The notes: generated from the letters alone by a model not told the origin. Positions 8,665 to 17,991 are shown, counted from the first letter of the stretch. The stretch: 64,000 nt of DNA from Bacillus cereus (GCF_025917685.1 NZ_CP089518.1:2357001-2421000), one strand, 5' to 3'. Numbers and translations are program-made.

Positions 8665-9948
8665 ATGAATAAGTTTCTCACGTTTCTTGATAAAAACTTA
8701 TCTGGACCGATGGCAAGGCTTTCTGAACAGAGGCATTTACAAGCGATCCGTGATGGAGTTATTTCGGCGTTACCATTTATTATTGTAGGAAGTTTCTTTT
8801 TAATAGTAGCATTTCCACCATTACCGAAAGATAGTTTCATATCCGTTTGGGCATTAAAAAATCAAACAAGTATATTAATACCATATCGTTTAACGATGTT
8901 TATTATGTCTTTATATATAGCATTTGGAATAGGTTATAATTTAGCGAAAAGTTATAAGCTAGATGCTTTATCAGGGGCACAGCTTGCAGTATGTTCATTA
9001 CTATTAACATTAACACCTGAATTAATTGATAAAAAAGGCTTTATGCTTCCGATGACAAATCTCGGAGGTCATGGATTATTCGTGACGATGATTGTTTCTA
9101 TTTTATCAGTTGAGATTTTAAGGTTTTGTAAGAAGAATAACGTAACAATCAAAATGCCAGAGCAAGTACCATCATCAGTATCGCGTTCGTTTGAAGCACT
9201 TATACCTGCAGCTTTTGTTATTATTATTATGAGTCTTATTACAGTCGTTTTTAAAGTGGATCTACATTACGTTGTAGATAAATTAGCCGCACCGTTAGTA
9301 AAAGCTGGTGATAGTTACTTTGGCGTTATTATACCTGTATTTTTAATTACATTTTTCTGGTCCTTTGGAATACATGGTGTATCAGTTGTAGGTACTGTGG
9401 CAAGACCGCTTTGGGATGTGTATTTAGGAAAGAACGGTGAAGCTGTAGCAAGTGGTGCGAGTCATTTTCCATTCATTGCACCAGAGCCGTTTTATCAATG
9501 GTTTATTTGGATTGGTGGCTCGGGAGCAACGTTAGGACTTGTGTTAGCGATGATCGTATTTGGGCGATCAAAATATTCGAAAGCGTTATCGAGAACTTGT
9601 ATTGTACCTGGGATTTTTAATATTAATGAACCAGTTATATTCGGTTTGCCGATTGTATTGAATCCAATTTTAATTATTCCTTTCGTTATTACACCATTAG
9701 TAACCGCTACTATAGCGTATGCTGCAACTGCAATGGGATTTGTAACACCAACTCATATAATGCCGCCATGGACATTACCGGCCCCAATTGGTGCGTATTT
9801 AGCTACTGGAGGAGATTGGCGTGCAATTGTATTAGTTTTTATTAATATAGCAATATCATTCCTTATTTACTTACCATTCTTTAAAATGTACGACAAAAAC
9901 ATGCTTGAAATTGAGAAAAATGGTGATGGGGAATCTGTTAATCCGTAA
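8665..9948 (+). CDS. PTS lactose/cellobiose-family IIC permease
   Basis: 427 residues, about ten membrane helices. Family landmarks are FNINEPVIFGLPIVLNP, which carries the Glu of the substrate site, and the late loop TPTHIMPPWTLPAP. It transports and phosphorylates a beta-linked disaccharide or amino sugar with IIB. Neighbouring anmK and a GlcNAc-kinase-like gene point to a wall-derived sugar such as GlcNAc-(anhydro)MurNAc or chitobiose; this is inferred from context only. Confidence 0.9.
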   Translation: MNKFLTFLDKNLSGPMARLSEQRHLQAIRDGVISALPFIIVGSFFLIVAFPPLPKDSFISVWALKNQTSILIPYRLTMFIMSLYIAFGIGYNLAKSYKLDALSGAQLAVCSLLLTLTPELIDKKGFMLPMTNLGGHGLFVTMIVSILSVEILRFCKKNNVTIKMPEQVPSSVSRSFEALIPAAFVIIIMSLITVVFKVDLHYVVDKLAAPLVKAGDSYFGVIIPVFLITFFWSFGIHGVSVVGTVARPLWDVYLGKNGEAVASGASHFPFIAPEPFYQWFIWIGGSGATLGLVLAMIVFGRSKYSKALSRTCIVPGIFNINEPVIFGLPIVLNPILIIPFVITPLVTATIAYAATAMGFVTPTHIMPPWTLPAPIGAYLATGGDWRAIVLVFINIAISFLIYLPFFKMYDKNMLEIEKNGDGESVNP

Positions 9949-9967
9949 GTTTTATATTTTATTTTTG

Positions 9968-9992
9968 AGTGATAGGCATTTTGTCTATCACT
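9968..9992 (+). terminator. Weak intercistronic hairpin
   Basis: AGTGATAG / CTATCACT form an 8-bp stem between the IIC gene and the small membrane gene. There is only a short T-rich tail, so it may attenuate or set an mRNA end rather than terminate fully. Confidence 0.4.
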
Positions 9993-10026
9993 TCTTTCAC
10001 ATTAAGTCCAGAGAGGGTGAAATGGA

Positions 10027-10293
10027 ATGAATATAAAATTTAGTTATAAAGGTGTATTTTTATTACTATTTGGAGTGATATGTGCGAATTTACTTTTTGT
10101 ACCTTTATTAAGAATGCTAAATTTATCACAAATGCATAGTATATGGCTCGTTACAAGCATTGCGGCAAGTGTTTTGCTTACAGTAGTTGTTTCTTTCATT
10201 GATGGATCGTTTGCGTCGAAAGCTCAGTTGTTTTTTAGATTTATATTATTTTCGATTGGTTGTACGTTTGTAACTTACATGATTGTTTTTTAG
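10027..10293 (+). CDS. Small membrane protein, 88 aa
   Basis: 88 residues with three hydrophobic helices (about 8-28, 38-58, 68-87) and RBS GAGAGGGTG. I do not recognise a family. It sits inside the PTS-anmK operon, 78 bp after IIC and just before anmK, so it probably shares their regulation; a role in transport is conceivable but unsupported by motif. Confidence 0.65.
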   Translation: MNIKFSYKGVFLLLFGVICANLLFVPLLRMLNLSQMHSIWLVTSIAASVLLTVVVSFIDGSFASKAQLFFRFILFSIGCTFVTYMIVF

Positions 10294-10315
10294 TAAATAG
10301 GAGGTCATGCATGTT

Positions 10316-11464
10316 ATGTATATTGTAGGGATAATGTCTGGTACATCGTTAGACGGAATAGATGTAGCACTCGTTTATATAGAAGGAAGCGGTGTAGATT
10401 CTAAAATCGAACTCATCCATTTTACTACAGTTCCATTTTGTCATGATATAAAAAATGAAATACAACAATCCTTATCAATAGAAAATTCAAATGTTCAACT
10501 TATATGCAGTTTGAATTTTAAGCTCGGTTTATGTTTTGCCAATGCTGTAAAGGAAGTTTGTAAAGAGGTCAATCTTTCTTTGAAACAATTAGGTTTAATA
10601 GGTTGTCATGGACAAACGATTTATCATCAACCAAAGCAAGATGATAATATGATACCTTCCACATTGCAAATTGGGGAACCAGCAGTAATAGCATACGAAA
10701 CGAACACGACGGTTATCTCAAATTTCCGAACGATGGACATGGCAGCAGGAGGACAAGGTGCACCACTTGTACCATATTCAGAGATTATTTTGTATCGTCA
10801 TCCAACTAAAAATAGACTACTACAAAACATTGGTGGGATTAGAAATGTTACAGTAATACCAAGTCACTTAAGTGATAAGAGCGTTATAGCTTTTGATACT
10901 GGTCCAGGGAATATGGTAATTGATGAAGTATGTCAAAGGTTATTTCAGTTGCTATATGATCAAAATGGTAGGATTGCAAAACAGGGAGTAGTTGTAGATG
11001 AAATTTTGACTTATTGTATGAACCATCCATTTTTGAAAATGAATCCACCAAAATCAACTGGTAGAGAACAGTTTGGAGAAGAATTTGTAAGTGAATTATT
11101 GAAGCGATATGAAAAGCATAGTAAAGAAAATATATTGACGACTGTCACGATGTTTACAGCAAGTTCAATTGTTCATCATTATAAGGAGTTTATTCTGCCA
11201 TATTATGAAATCGATGAGGTGATTTTAGGTGGTGGGGGAAGTTATAATGATACACTTGTTGAAATGGTACGAAATGGATTGAAAGAAGAAAAATGCGCAA
11301 TATGTATTCAAGAAGATTTAGGCTATTCTTCCGCAGCGAAAGAAGCTGTCGCATTTGCGATTTTAGCAAATGAAACGTATCATCGTAATCCGAGTAATGT
11401 GCCAAGCGCAACAGGTGCAAAGCAATCTGTAGTTTTAGGGAATATAACATTCCCTCCAATATGA
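10316..11464 (+). CDS. anmK: Anhydro-N-acetylmuramic acid kinase
   Basis: 382 residues. ATG 10316 is chosen because AGGAGG ends 11 bases upstream; ATG 10307 is only 2 bases from it. The start [19 protein letters not shown] contains the ATP-binding MSGTSLDG motif (7-14); GCHGQT, the QIGEP loop, the FDTGPGN phosphate-binding motif and [11 protein letters not shown] follow, all as in AnmK. The enzyme opens and phosphorylates 1,6-anhydroMurNAc to MurNAc-6-phosphate in cell wall recycling. The etherase MurQ, needed for the next step, is not in the window. The stop codon is just past the earliest possible start of the next gene. Confidence 0.93.
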   Translation: MYIVGIMSGTSLDGIDVALVYIEGSGVDSKIELIHFTTVPFCHDIKNEIQQSLSIENSNVQLICSLNFKLGLCFANAVKEVCKEVNLSLKQLGLIGCHGQTIYHQPKQDDNMIPSTLQIGEPAVIAYETNTTVISNFRTMDMAAGGQGAPLVPYSEIILYRHPTKNRLLQNIGGIRNVTVIPSHLSDKSVIAFDTGPGNMVIDEVCQRLFQLLYDQNGRIAKQGVVVDEILTYCMNHPFLKMNPPKSTGREQFGEEFVSELLKRYEKHSKENILTTVTMFTASSIVHHYKEFILPYYEIDEVILGGGGSYNDTLVEMVRNGLKEEKCAICIQEDLGYSSAAKEAVAFAILANETYHRNPSNVPSATGAKQSVVLGNITFPPI

Positions 11465-11484
11465 AGAAAATGAGGCGAACATAT

Positions 11485-12384
11485 ATGAAGTATATGATTG
11501 GAGTAGATGGTGGGGGAACGAAGACAGAAGCAATTGCATTTAATCAAGACGGAAACGAAGTTGTACGAGGTATGAGTGGGTTTGGAAACATATTAATAGA
11601 TTATGAAAAAGCAGTTTCGCATATTATGGAGGCGATCGATCAATGCAAGAAAGCTTTAATAGATGGGCACTGCGTTTGTATTTGTTTAGGATTAGCGGGT
11701 ATAAGTGGAGCGAATACAAATGAATTAACATTACGTCTAAAAAATAAGTACGGAACACAAATTGAAGCTTTTAATGATGCAATGATTGCACATGCAGCTG
11801 CTTTAAAAGGGAAAGATGGAATTTTAACAATTGGCGGTACAGGCGCGATTTGTCTTGGAAAGAAAGGAGAAGTGTACGAATATAGCGGTGGATGGGGACA
11901 TATTTTAGGAGATGAAGGAAGCGGGTATTGGATTGCGTTACAGGGTTTAAAGAGAATGGCAAATCAATTTGATCAAGGAGTTGCACTTTGCCCATTAAGC
12001 TTAAGTATTCAAGACGAGTTTCAACTTTTGACATCGTCACACATAAAAAGACTAGTATACACCTCTTCAAAAGATAAAGTTGCAGCAATTGCACCATTCA
12101 TTATTGAGGAAGCGAGAAATGGGAATGATGATGCACATAAAATTATCCTGCAAGCGGCTACGGAATTAACGAGAATTACGGTGAATATTTATAATAAGAT
12201 GCAGTTTGATTTATCCACTCCAATTGCAGTAAGTGGAAGCATATTACGTTTCGTTCCTGAAATATATACTGAATTTAAGAAATGCTGTGAGAAAAGTATA
12301 GGGGAAGTTACATTTGTATCACAATCAGAACCAGCAGTGAAAGGGACTTATTATTTAATGAAGAATATATATTTTAAAAAATAG
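11485..12384 (+). CDS. BadF/BcrA-family ATPase, probable N-acetylglucosamine kinase
   Basis: 299 residues from ATG 11485, which has GAGGCG about 9 bases upstream; an in-frame ATG at 11461 overlaps the anmK stop. Motifs of the ASKHA sugar-kinase fold are GVDGGGTKTEA (phosphate 1), FNDAMIAHAAAL with the catalytic Asp, GTGAI, GGWGHILGDEGSGYWIA and AVSGSIL (adenosine). The family includes eukaryotic-type NagK and bacterial MurNAc/GlcNAc kinases. Next to anmK, it would phosphorylate GlcNAc released from muropeptides. Confidence 0.85.
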   Translation: MKYMIGVDGGGTKTEAIAFNQDGNEVVRGMSGFGNILIDYEKAVSHIMEAIDQCKKALIDGHCVCICLGLAGISGANTNELTLRLKNKYGTQIEAFNDAMIAHAAALKGKDGILTIGGTGAICLGKKGEVYEYSGGWGHILGDEGSGYWIALQGLKRMANQFDQGVALCPLSLSIQDEFQLLTSSHIKRLVYTSSKDKVAAIAPFIIEEARNGNDDAHKIILQAATELTRITVNIYNKMQFDLSTPIAVSGSILRFVPEIYTEFKKCCEKSIGEVTFVSQSEPAVKGTYYLMKNIYFKK

Positions 12385-12515
12385 CTGCATGAGAATTTTT
12401 GTATGATTTGTAAAAATATGATGTTAAGATGTATAAAGGGATGTAGATAAAAAGTACAATATACATAGTCATTGAATATTGTATAAGTACTCTCATGTAG
12501 AAAGTGAATGATTAC

Positions 12516-13064
12516 ATGATTAATAGTATGCAATTTTTGTATTTGGTCGCTTCTTATTTATTTGGAAACATATTGACCGCTTATATAGTAACGAAATGGA
12601 GACATAACGTTGATATTCGGAATGAAGGAAGCGGGAATCCTGGCGCAAGAAATATGGGGCGTGTATATGGAAAAGGATATTTTGTCGCTACATTTTTAGG
12701 TGATGCGATTAAAGGGGCAATTGTAGTTTCTATTGCAAAATACCTTTTTGAAGATTTTACATTTGTAATGTTAGCTTTACTGGCTGTTTTACTTGGACAT
12801 ATTTATCCAATTTTATTTAAAGGCAAGGGCGGTAAAGGGATTTCAACATTTATTGGAGGGTTAATCGCTTTTGATTATTTGATAGCGCTTACTCTAATAG
12901 GCGTTTTTATTGTATTTTATTTAATATTTAAAGGATTTACTAAGCCAGGATTAATTACAATCGCTTGTTTACCAATTTGCATGATTTTTTATTCTTACTC
13001 TATTGTTACGACTATTTTAAGTGCTCTTATAATTGTACTTATTTTATATGTAAATCGAGAATGA
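12516..13064 (+). CDS. plsY: Glycerol-3-phosphate acyltransferase PlsY (paralog)
   Basis: 182 residues from ATG 12516 (AGAAAGTGA upstream; GTG 12504 is an alternative). It is a polytopic membrane enzyme transferring acyl groups from acyl-phosphate to glycerol-3-phosphate. PlsY motifs are present: GSGNPGARNMGRVYGK (motif 1) and LFKGKGGKGIST (motif 2); the residues after motif 2 diverge from the essential PlsY form. Members of this group usually carry more than one plsY, so this is probably an accessory copy. Separated by 131 bp from the kinase gene and followed by a terminator. Confidence 0.88.
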   Translation: MINSMQFLYLVASYLFGNILTAYIVTKWRHNVDIRNEGSGNPGARNMGRVYGKGYFVATFLGDAIKGAIVVSIAKYLFEDFTFVMLALLAVLLGHIYPILFKGKGGKGISTFIGGLIAFDYLIALTLIGVFIVFYLIFKGFTKPGLITIACLPICMIFYSYSIVTTILSALIIVLILYVNRE

Positions 13065-13076
13065 AATGAGCTTTTA

Positions 13077-13110
13077 ATAAGTGGAGTTAATCTCCACTTA
13101 TAATTTTTAT
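13077..13110 (+). terminator. Intrinsic terminator after plsY
   Basis: ATAAGTGGAG / CTCCACTTAT form a perfect 10-bp stem with a TTAAT loop, followed by AATTTTTAT. Confidence 0.8.
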
Positions 13111-13154
13111 TAAGTAGATAGTGAGGATAAGTAGAGAGATAAAGGGGATAGGAC

Positions 13155-14738
13155 ATGGGGTTAATTTATAAAGTTGCTGATCAAGATTGGGAATTTGAAA
13201 GTATACATAAATTGAACTATAAAACATTTGTAGAAGAGATTCCGCAACATGAAGAAACGAAAGAACGTTTTCGTATAGATCGTTTTCATGAAGAAAATAC
13301 ATATTTAATTTGTTTAGATGAGGATAAGTTAGTGGGGATGGTTGCGTTGCGAGGAAAACGACCATTCTCATTAGATCATAAAATTTCAAATTTAGGTTTT
13401 TACTTGCAAGAACATGGAGAAAACGTATATGAAATTCGTTTACTTTCAGTAGAACGTGAATATCGAAATGGAAGAGCGTTGTTAGGTTTAATTCGCTTTT
13501 TACATCGTTATTTGCTTCTAAATGGATATGAATTGGCACTCATTTCTGCAACAACACGTGAACTCCCTTTATATGAACAAATGGGATTCAAATCTTTCCA
13601 TACGTTAGTTGGCACAGAAGCAGCAGCCTTCCAGCCAATGTATGTAACACCTGCTATGTTTGAAGAATCGAGTGTTGGAAGTATTATGACGAAAGAATAC
13701 ACGTTTTTACCTGGTCCAGTAGACATTGAAGACAATGTTCGAAAGGCATTTTCTACCCGGCCTATTTCGCATCGATCTAAGTCATTTCATGTGACGATGG
13801 ATAATGTGAAAAAACGGTTACTTCAAATGACAAAAGCAAAACGTGTACAAATAATGTTAGGAACAGGGACATTAGCAAATGATGCGATTGCTTTACAATT
13901 ACGTTCTTTAAAAGGGAAAGGACTAGTATTAACAAATGGGGAATTTGGTAATAGATTAGCTGGGCATGCAACACGCGCACAGTTACATTTTGATACGTAT
14001 AAAAAAGAAATGGGAGAGCCGTTTATTTATACCGAATTAGAAGAAATAATGACAACTGGAAATTATGAATGGCTTTGGTTTGTTCATCATGAAACATCAA
14101 CTGGAATTTTAAACGATTTAGACGAGCTAAATACTCTTTGTAACAAGTACCAAATGAAACTATGTGTAGATTGCATTAGCTCAATTGGAGCAATTTCGTT
14201 AGATTTGAATGATGTGTATTTTGCTAGTGGTGTTAGCGGTAAAGCGATTAAATCATATACAGGAATTTCTTTCGTTTTTCATAACCACATTGTAAAAATA
14301 AACGAGGCTGTGCCTGCCTATATGGACATTGGCATGTATGAAAAAAATGAAAGCATTCCATACTCACAATCATGGAATTTAATTTATGCATTGCAAGAAG
14401 CTTTGAAGAGATTTGAAGATGAAACGGCATTTGTAAAAATAAAAGAGACATATGATTATGTTGAAGAAGCTATTACTGGTATGGGTTTAAAGTTTGTTTC
14501 ACCTAAAGAACATGCTGCGTCAATTATACTTACCATTCAATTACATAAAGGTCTTTCTTCTAAAGCGTTAGGAGATGCGTTAGCGTTACAAGGATATATC
14601 GTCCATTATGAATCAGCGTATTTACAAAAGAATAACTGGATCCAAATTGCCTGCCTAAATCATTACAAAGAACGTGATATGAAGAGGATGTTGAATTGTT
14701 TGCAAATGTGTGTATTACAGAGTGAGGTACATATATAA
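13155..14738 (+). CDS. Fused GNAT acetyltransferase + class V aminotransferase
   Basis: 527 residues with RBS AAAGGGG. Residues about 1-165 form a GNAT fold, with EIRLLSVEREYRNGRALL resembling the acetyl-CoA-binding motif A (acyl-homoserine-lactone-synthase-like context). Residues about 175-520 are a class V PLP enzyme of the alanine-glyoxylate / phosphonate aminotransferase type: FLPGPVDI start, MLGTGTLAND, VHHETSTGIL, CVDCISSIG (PLP Asp) and the Schiff-base Lys363 in VSGKAIKSYTG. One enzyme may make an amino acid and then N-acylate it, or the GNAT half may supply another step. The linker is at about 165-180. Substrates are not evident and neighbours are unrelated. Confidence 0.83.
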   Translation: MGLIYKVADQDWEFESIHKLNYKTFVEEIPQHEETKERFRIDRFHEENTYLICLDEDKLVGMVALRGKRPFSLDHKISNLGFYLQEHGENVYEIRLLSVEREYRNGRALLGLIRFLHRYLLLNGYELALISATTRELPLYEQMGFKSFHTLVGTEAAAFQPMYVTPAMFEESSVGSIMTKEYTFLPGPVDIEDNVRKAFSTRPISHRSKSFHVTMDNVKKRLLQMTKAKRVQIMLGTGTLANDAIALQLRSLKGKGLVLTNGEFGNRLAGHATRAQLHFDTYKKEMGEPFIYTELEEIMTTGNYEWLWFVHHETSTGILNDLDELNTLCNKYQMKLCVDCISSIGAISLDLNDVYFASGVSGKAIKSYTGISFVFHNHIVKINEAVPAYMDIGMYEKNESIPYSQSWNLIYALQEALKRFEDETAFVKIKETYDYVEEAITGMGLKFVSPKEHAASIILTIQLHKGLSSKALGDALALQGYIVHYESAYLQKNNWIQIACLNHYKERDMKRMLNCLQMCVLQSEVHI

Positions 14739-14824
14739 AGACTTTTACTTAATATACGTGGTTTCGTATAAAGGAGTTGCTACATACGAAAACTTAGGAA
14801 TAGATCATTGGAAGAGGTGTTAGT

Positions 14825-15826
14825 ATGATAACTGAAAAACTACCATTACATATAGCAGACATTAAAAAAGCTCAAAACATTCTAGACAGAAATGCTCGTA
14901 AAACCCCATTAGTAAAATCTTTTTATTTGACTAGTAAAACGGGCGGGGAAATTCACTTGAAATTGGAAAATATGCAATTAACAGGTTCTTTTAAATTCCG
15001 TGGCGCATTTAATAAAATGTCGCAACTCACGGATCAAGAAAAAGAACGAGGCGTAATTGCATGTTCAGCAGGTAATCATGCGCAAGGAGTTGCATTATCT
15101 GCACATTTACTTGGTATTAAGAGTAAAATTGTTATGCCAATTTCTGCACCACAGGCGAAAGTTGAAGCAACTAAAGGATATGGATCTGAAGTGATTTTAC
15201 ATGGTGAAACTTTTGATGATGCAAAGGCAAAATGTGAGGAGATTACAAGGGAAACAGGTGAAACATACTTACATCCATATGATGATGTAGAGGTAATGGC
15301 TGGTCAAGGTACAATTGGATTAGACATTCTGGATGATATGTGGGATGTTGATACTGTTATTGTACCAATCGGTGGAGGCGGAATTATTTCTGGTATTGCT
15401 GTTGCATTAAAATCTTTTAATCCATCCATTAATATAATTGGTGTCCAAGCAGCTAATGTACATGGGATGAAGGCATCTTATGACAAAGGTACAATTGTAG
15501 AACATTATGAGGCACCTACTATAGCAGATGGTTGCGCAGTTAAAATACCTGGGAATTTAACTTTTGAAGTTGTAAAAGAATTAGTAGATGATATTGTAAC
15601 AGTATCAGAAAAAGAGCTGGAAGTAGCGATGAAAGATTTATTACAACGTGGAAAAGCTGTTGTAGAAGGTGCGGGTGCATTAGCTACTGCTGCTCTACTG
15701 GCAGGGAAAGTTGATCAATATATTAAAGGGAAAAAAGTAGTAGCGGTAATATCTGGTGGGAACGTAGACTTACAGCGTATTTCGAGTGTCTGTGAGCAAT
15801 TTTTTGTAGCTAATGAAGTAAAATAG
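14825..15826 (+). CDS. tdcB: Catabolic-type threonine ammonia-lyase
   Basis: 333 residues, the length of the short form without the C-terminal ACT-like regulatory domain of biosynthetic IlvA. The PLP lysine is Lys57 in GSFKFRG; SAGNHAQGVA binds the carboxylate and PIGGGGIISG the PLP phosphate. It deaminates threonine (and serine) to 2-oxobutyrate (pyruvate) in the cytosol. RBS GAAGAGG. It appears monocistronic with its own terminator. The name ilvA is used by some annotations for the same protein. Confidence 0.9.
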   Translation: MITEKLPLHIADIKKAQNILDRNARKTPLVKSFYLTSKTGGEIHLKLENMQLTGSFKFRGAFNKMSQLTDQEKERGVIACSAGNHAQGVALSAHLLGIKSKIVMPISAPQAKVEATKGYGSEVILHGETFDDAKAKCEEITRETGETYLHPYDDVEVMAGQGTIGLDILDDMWDVDTVIVPIGGGGIISGIAVALKSFNPSINIIGVQAANVHGMKASYDKGTIVEHYEAPTIADGCAVKIPGNLTFEVVKELVDDIVTVSEKELEVAMKDLLQRGKAVVEGAGALATAALLAGKVDQYIKGKKVVAVISGGNVDLQRISSVCEQFFVANEVK

Positions 15827-15851
15827 TATTTTAAAAACATTAATTATATGA

Positions 15852-15892
15852 AGTAAGAGCTAAGAGAGATTATCTTAGCTCTTACTTTTTGT
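15852..15892 (+). terminator. Intrinsic terminator of threonine ammonia-lyase gene
   Basis: AGTAAGAGCTAAGA pairs perfectly with TCTTAGCTCTTACT, followed by TTTTTG. Confidence 0.87.
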
Positions 15893-16076
15893 CTATTGTT
15901 TACTGTAAGTAAAAATACACTTGTATTATTTGCTGTTTAATGAATTGTTTTATGTAATCGTCTATTTTTACGCATATCTTGTAATGTTACAATAATTATT
16001 TCAATATTGTCGAAACGTAAGCAGAAATTTAATATAATAGTTTTAATGTGCTAATGAGCGGTTAGGAGGGTAGGTC

Positions 16077-16547
16077 ATGAATAAAGAAGAACAGGTCATT
16101 AACGGTTTAAGGGAATTATATAATAAGATGGTTTGGCTTAATAAAGATAAGATGGAAGAAGGTCTTAAGGGTTTTAAGTCTTCGGAAGTCCACTGCATTG
16201 AATATATTGAAAATAATGCGGATTCTAATGTGACACAACTTGCAGAGGCTTTTTATGTGACTCGTGGTGCTATAAGTAGAATGACTAAGAAGCTTATGCA
16301 AAAAGGCCTTATTGAAAGCTATCAAAAGTCGGAAAATAAGAAAGAAATTTATTTTAGGCTTACTGAACAAGGGAAAGAAATTTATAAAATCCATGAAGAT
16401 CTGCACAAAGAGTTTCAAGAGCGAGATAAAGCCGTATTTGAGCAAGTAACTGAGGAAGAATTCGAAAGTATAATTAGCTTCGTGGAAAAGTATAGTAGGC
16501 ATTTGGATGCAGAAATAAAGAAACAAGGTATACATATTAAGTCATAA
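16077..16547 (+). CDS. MarR-family transcriptional regulator
   Basis: 156 residues, winged helix. TQLAEAFYVTRGAISRMTKKLMQKGLI is the recognition helix and the residues behind it form the wing (KSENKKEIYFRLTEQG). RBS GGAGGG. It lies 209 bp upstream of an MFS pump whose promoter region holds two 20-bp palindromes with identical half-sites, so it most likely represses that pump and is released by a drug-like ligand (inference). A terminator-like hairpin and a degenerate repeat separate the two genes. Confidence 0.88.
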   Translation: MNKEEQVINGLRELYNKMVWLNKDKMEEGLKGFKSSEVHCIEYIENNADSNVTQLAEAFYVTRGAISRMTKKLMQKGLIESYQKSENKKEIYFRLTEQGKEIYKIHEDLHKEFQERDKAVFEQVTEEEFESIISFVEKYSRHLDAEIKKQGIHIKS

Positions 16548-16625
16548 TAAAGTTGAAGCATTCGGGCTTTTACGGGTAGTTAATCCCAAAAACTAACTTA
16601 TTTTTCCGTTCGTGCGGGATACATT
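16546..16625 (-). repeat. Degenerate bcr1-like repeat, reverse orientation
   Basis: Read on the minus strand it contains ATCCCGC, then GTTAG, then CTACCCGTAAAAGCCCGA, the order seen in the well-preserved copies at 43431 and 48076, with deletions of the paired arms. It starts at the marR stop codon. Confidence 0.55.
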
Positions 16626-16630
16626 TAAAT

Positions 16631-16674
16631 AATAAAAAGGTAGCCTGTTCATAGTAAGGCTACCTTTTTATTAT
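16631..16674 (+). terminator. Intrinsic terminator between marR and MFS genes
   Basis: AATAAAAAGGTAGCC pairs with GGCTACCTTTTTATT, followed by ATTG. The symmetrical A/T flanks would allow function on either strand. Confidence 0.8.
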
Positions 16675-16680
16675 TGTATT

Positions 16681-16700
16681 TTTGTTGACTAATCAACAAA
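16681..16700. promoter_or_regulatory. Palindromic operator 1, likely MarR site
   Basis: TTTGTTGACTAATCAACAAA is a near-perfect 20-bp dyad (half-site TTTGTTGA). It is identical in its arms to the second site 33 bp downstream. The pair lies directly upstream of the MFS start at 16756. Confidence 0.75.
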
Positions 16701-16713
16701 ACAGGGTTATTAT

Positions 16714-16733
16714 TTTGTTGACGAAGCAACAAA
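16714..16733. promoter_or_regulatory. Palindromic operator 2, likely MarR site
   Basis: TTTGTTGACGAAGCAACAAA repeats the arms of operator 1; centre-to-centre distance is 33 bp, about three helical turns. It is 23 bp before the MFS start codon, a position suited to block transcription. Confidence 0.75.
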
Positions 16734-16755
16734 GTGTTTTGGGGAGAGAAGTTAA

Positions 16756-17991
16756 ATGTCTATTTTTAGATCACAAAATGAAAGCGAAACTGAAAAAAAC
16801 ATAGATAAACATGCTTTAATATTCGGCCTTATTTCTGTATTTCTTTGTGGTATAGGTTTCAGCATCATTATGCCTGTAGTGCCATTCTTAGTGCAGCCTT
16901 ATATAAGTAGTCCGGAAGAACAGGCTCTAGTTGTTACGCTATTGACCTCTGTTTATGCGGTTTGCGTGTTTTTTGCTGCTCCTGCACTCGGGGCTTTAAG
17001 CGATAAATATGGTCGTCGTCCATTACTTTTAATATGCCTTTTCGGTTCTGCACTCGGGTACTTAGTTTTTGGTATAGGAGGGGCTTTATGGGTACTATTT
17101 GCTGGACGCATAATAGAAGGTATAACAGGCGGGAGCATAAGTACTATCTTCGCATATTTTGCAGACATCATTCCTCCAGAACAGAGAACGAAATACTTTG
17201 GATGGGTGAGTGCAGTTGTAGGTGCGGGAACTATCATTGGCCCAACACTTGGGGGATTACTTGCCAAGTTTGGTGATACTGTACCTATGTATTTTGGAGC
17301 AATCATAACTTTATTAAATGTTGTTTATGGGATCAAATACATGCCTGAGAGCCTTGACAGAAATAATAGGTTGAAAGAGATTACTTTTGTAAGGTTGAAT
17401 CCTTTTGCACAGCTTGCAAACATACTTTCCATGAAAAACTTAAAATGGTTACTTGTCTCAGCATTTTTACTTTGGATACCTAACGGATCTTTACAAGCAA
17501 TTTTCACACAATTTACAATGGATACTTTCAGTTGGAAACCTGCATTAATCGGACTTATGTTTTCAATTTTGGGCTTTCAAGACATTATTTCACAAAGTTT
17601 TATAATGCCAAAGCTTTTGATCAAGCTTAGTGATAAACAAATAGCGATACTTGGGATGGTTTCGGAGATTATTGGCTACAGTTTTATTGCAGCATCAGCT
17701 TTATTTTCACTCTATCCACTTCTTATCGTTGGAATGTTACTGTTTGGTTTTGGTGATTCAATTTTCGGGCCTTCATTCAATGGGATGCTTTCAAAGTCTG
17801 TCAGTTCTAGTGAACAAGGAAGGATTCAAGGTGGAAGCCAATCTATTCAAGCTTTAGCAAGAATGATTGGCCCTATAATTGGAGGACAAATATATGTATC
17901 ACTTGGTCATGCTGCACCCGCTTTTATGGGTATGATTCTTATAGCAGCTGCAATAGCGGTGTTGTATAGAGGTACGCATATAACTACGTAA
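16756..17991 (+). CDS. MFS multidrug/tetracycline-type efflux transporter
   Basis: 411 residues with 12 predicted membrane helices and RBS GGGGAGAG. The loop 2-3 signature GALSDKYGRRPLL and the antiporter-type motif C region (VGAGTIIGPTLGGLLAKFG) place it with the TCR/Tet drug:proton antiporters. It lies behind two palindromic operators and downstream of a marR gene. Substrate is not predictable from sequence. Confidence 0.88.
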   Translation: MSIFRSQNESETEKNIDKHALIFGLISVFLCGIGFSIIMPVVPFLVQPYISSPEEQALVVTLLTSVYAVCVFFAAPALGALSDKYGRRPLLLICLFGSALGYLVFGIGGALWVLFAGRIIEGITGGSISTIFAYFADIIPPEQRTKYFGWVSAVVGAGTIIGPTLGGLLAKFGDTVPMYFGAIITLLNVVYGIKYMPESLDRNNRLKEITFVRLNPFAQLANILSMKNLKWLLVSAFLLWIPNGSLQAIFTQFTMDTFSWKPALIGLMFSILGFQDIISQSFIMPKLLIKLSDKQIAILGMVSEIIGYSFIAASALFSLYPLLIVGMLLFGFGDSIFGPSFNGMLSKSVSSSEQGRIQGGSQSIQALARMIGPIIGGQIYVSLGHAAPAFMGMILIAAAIAVLYRGTHITT

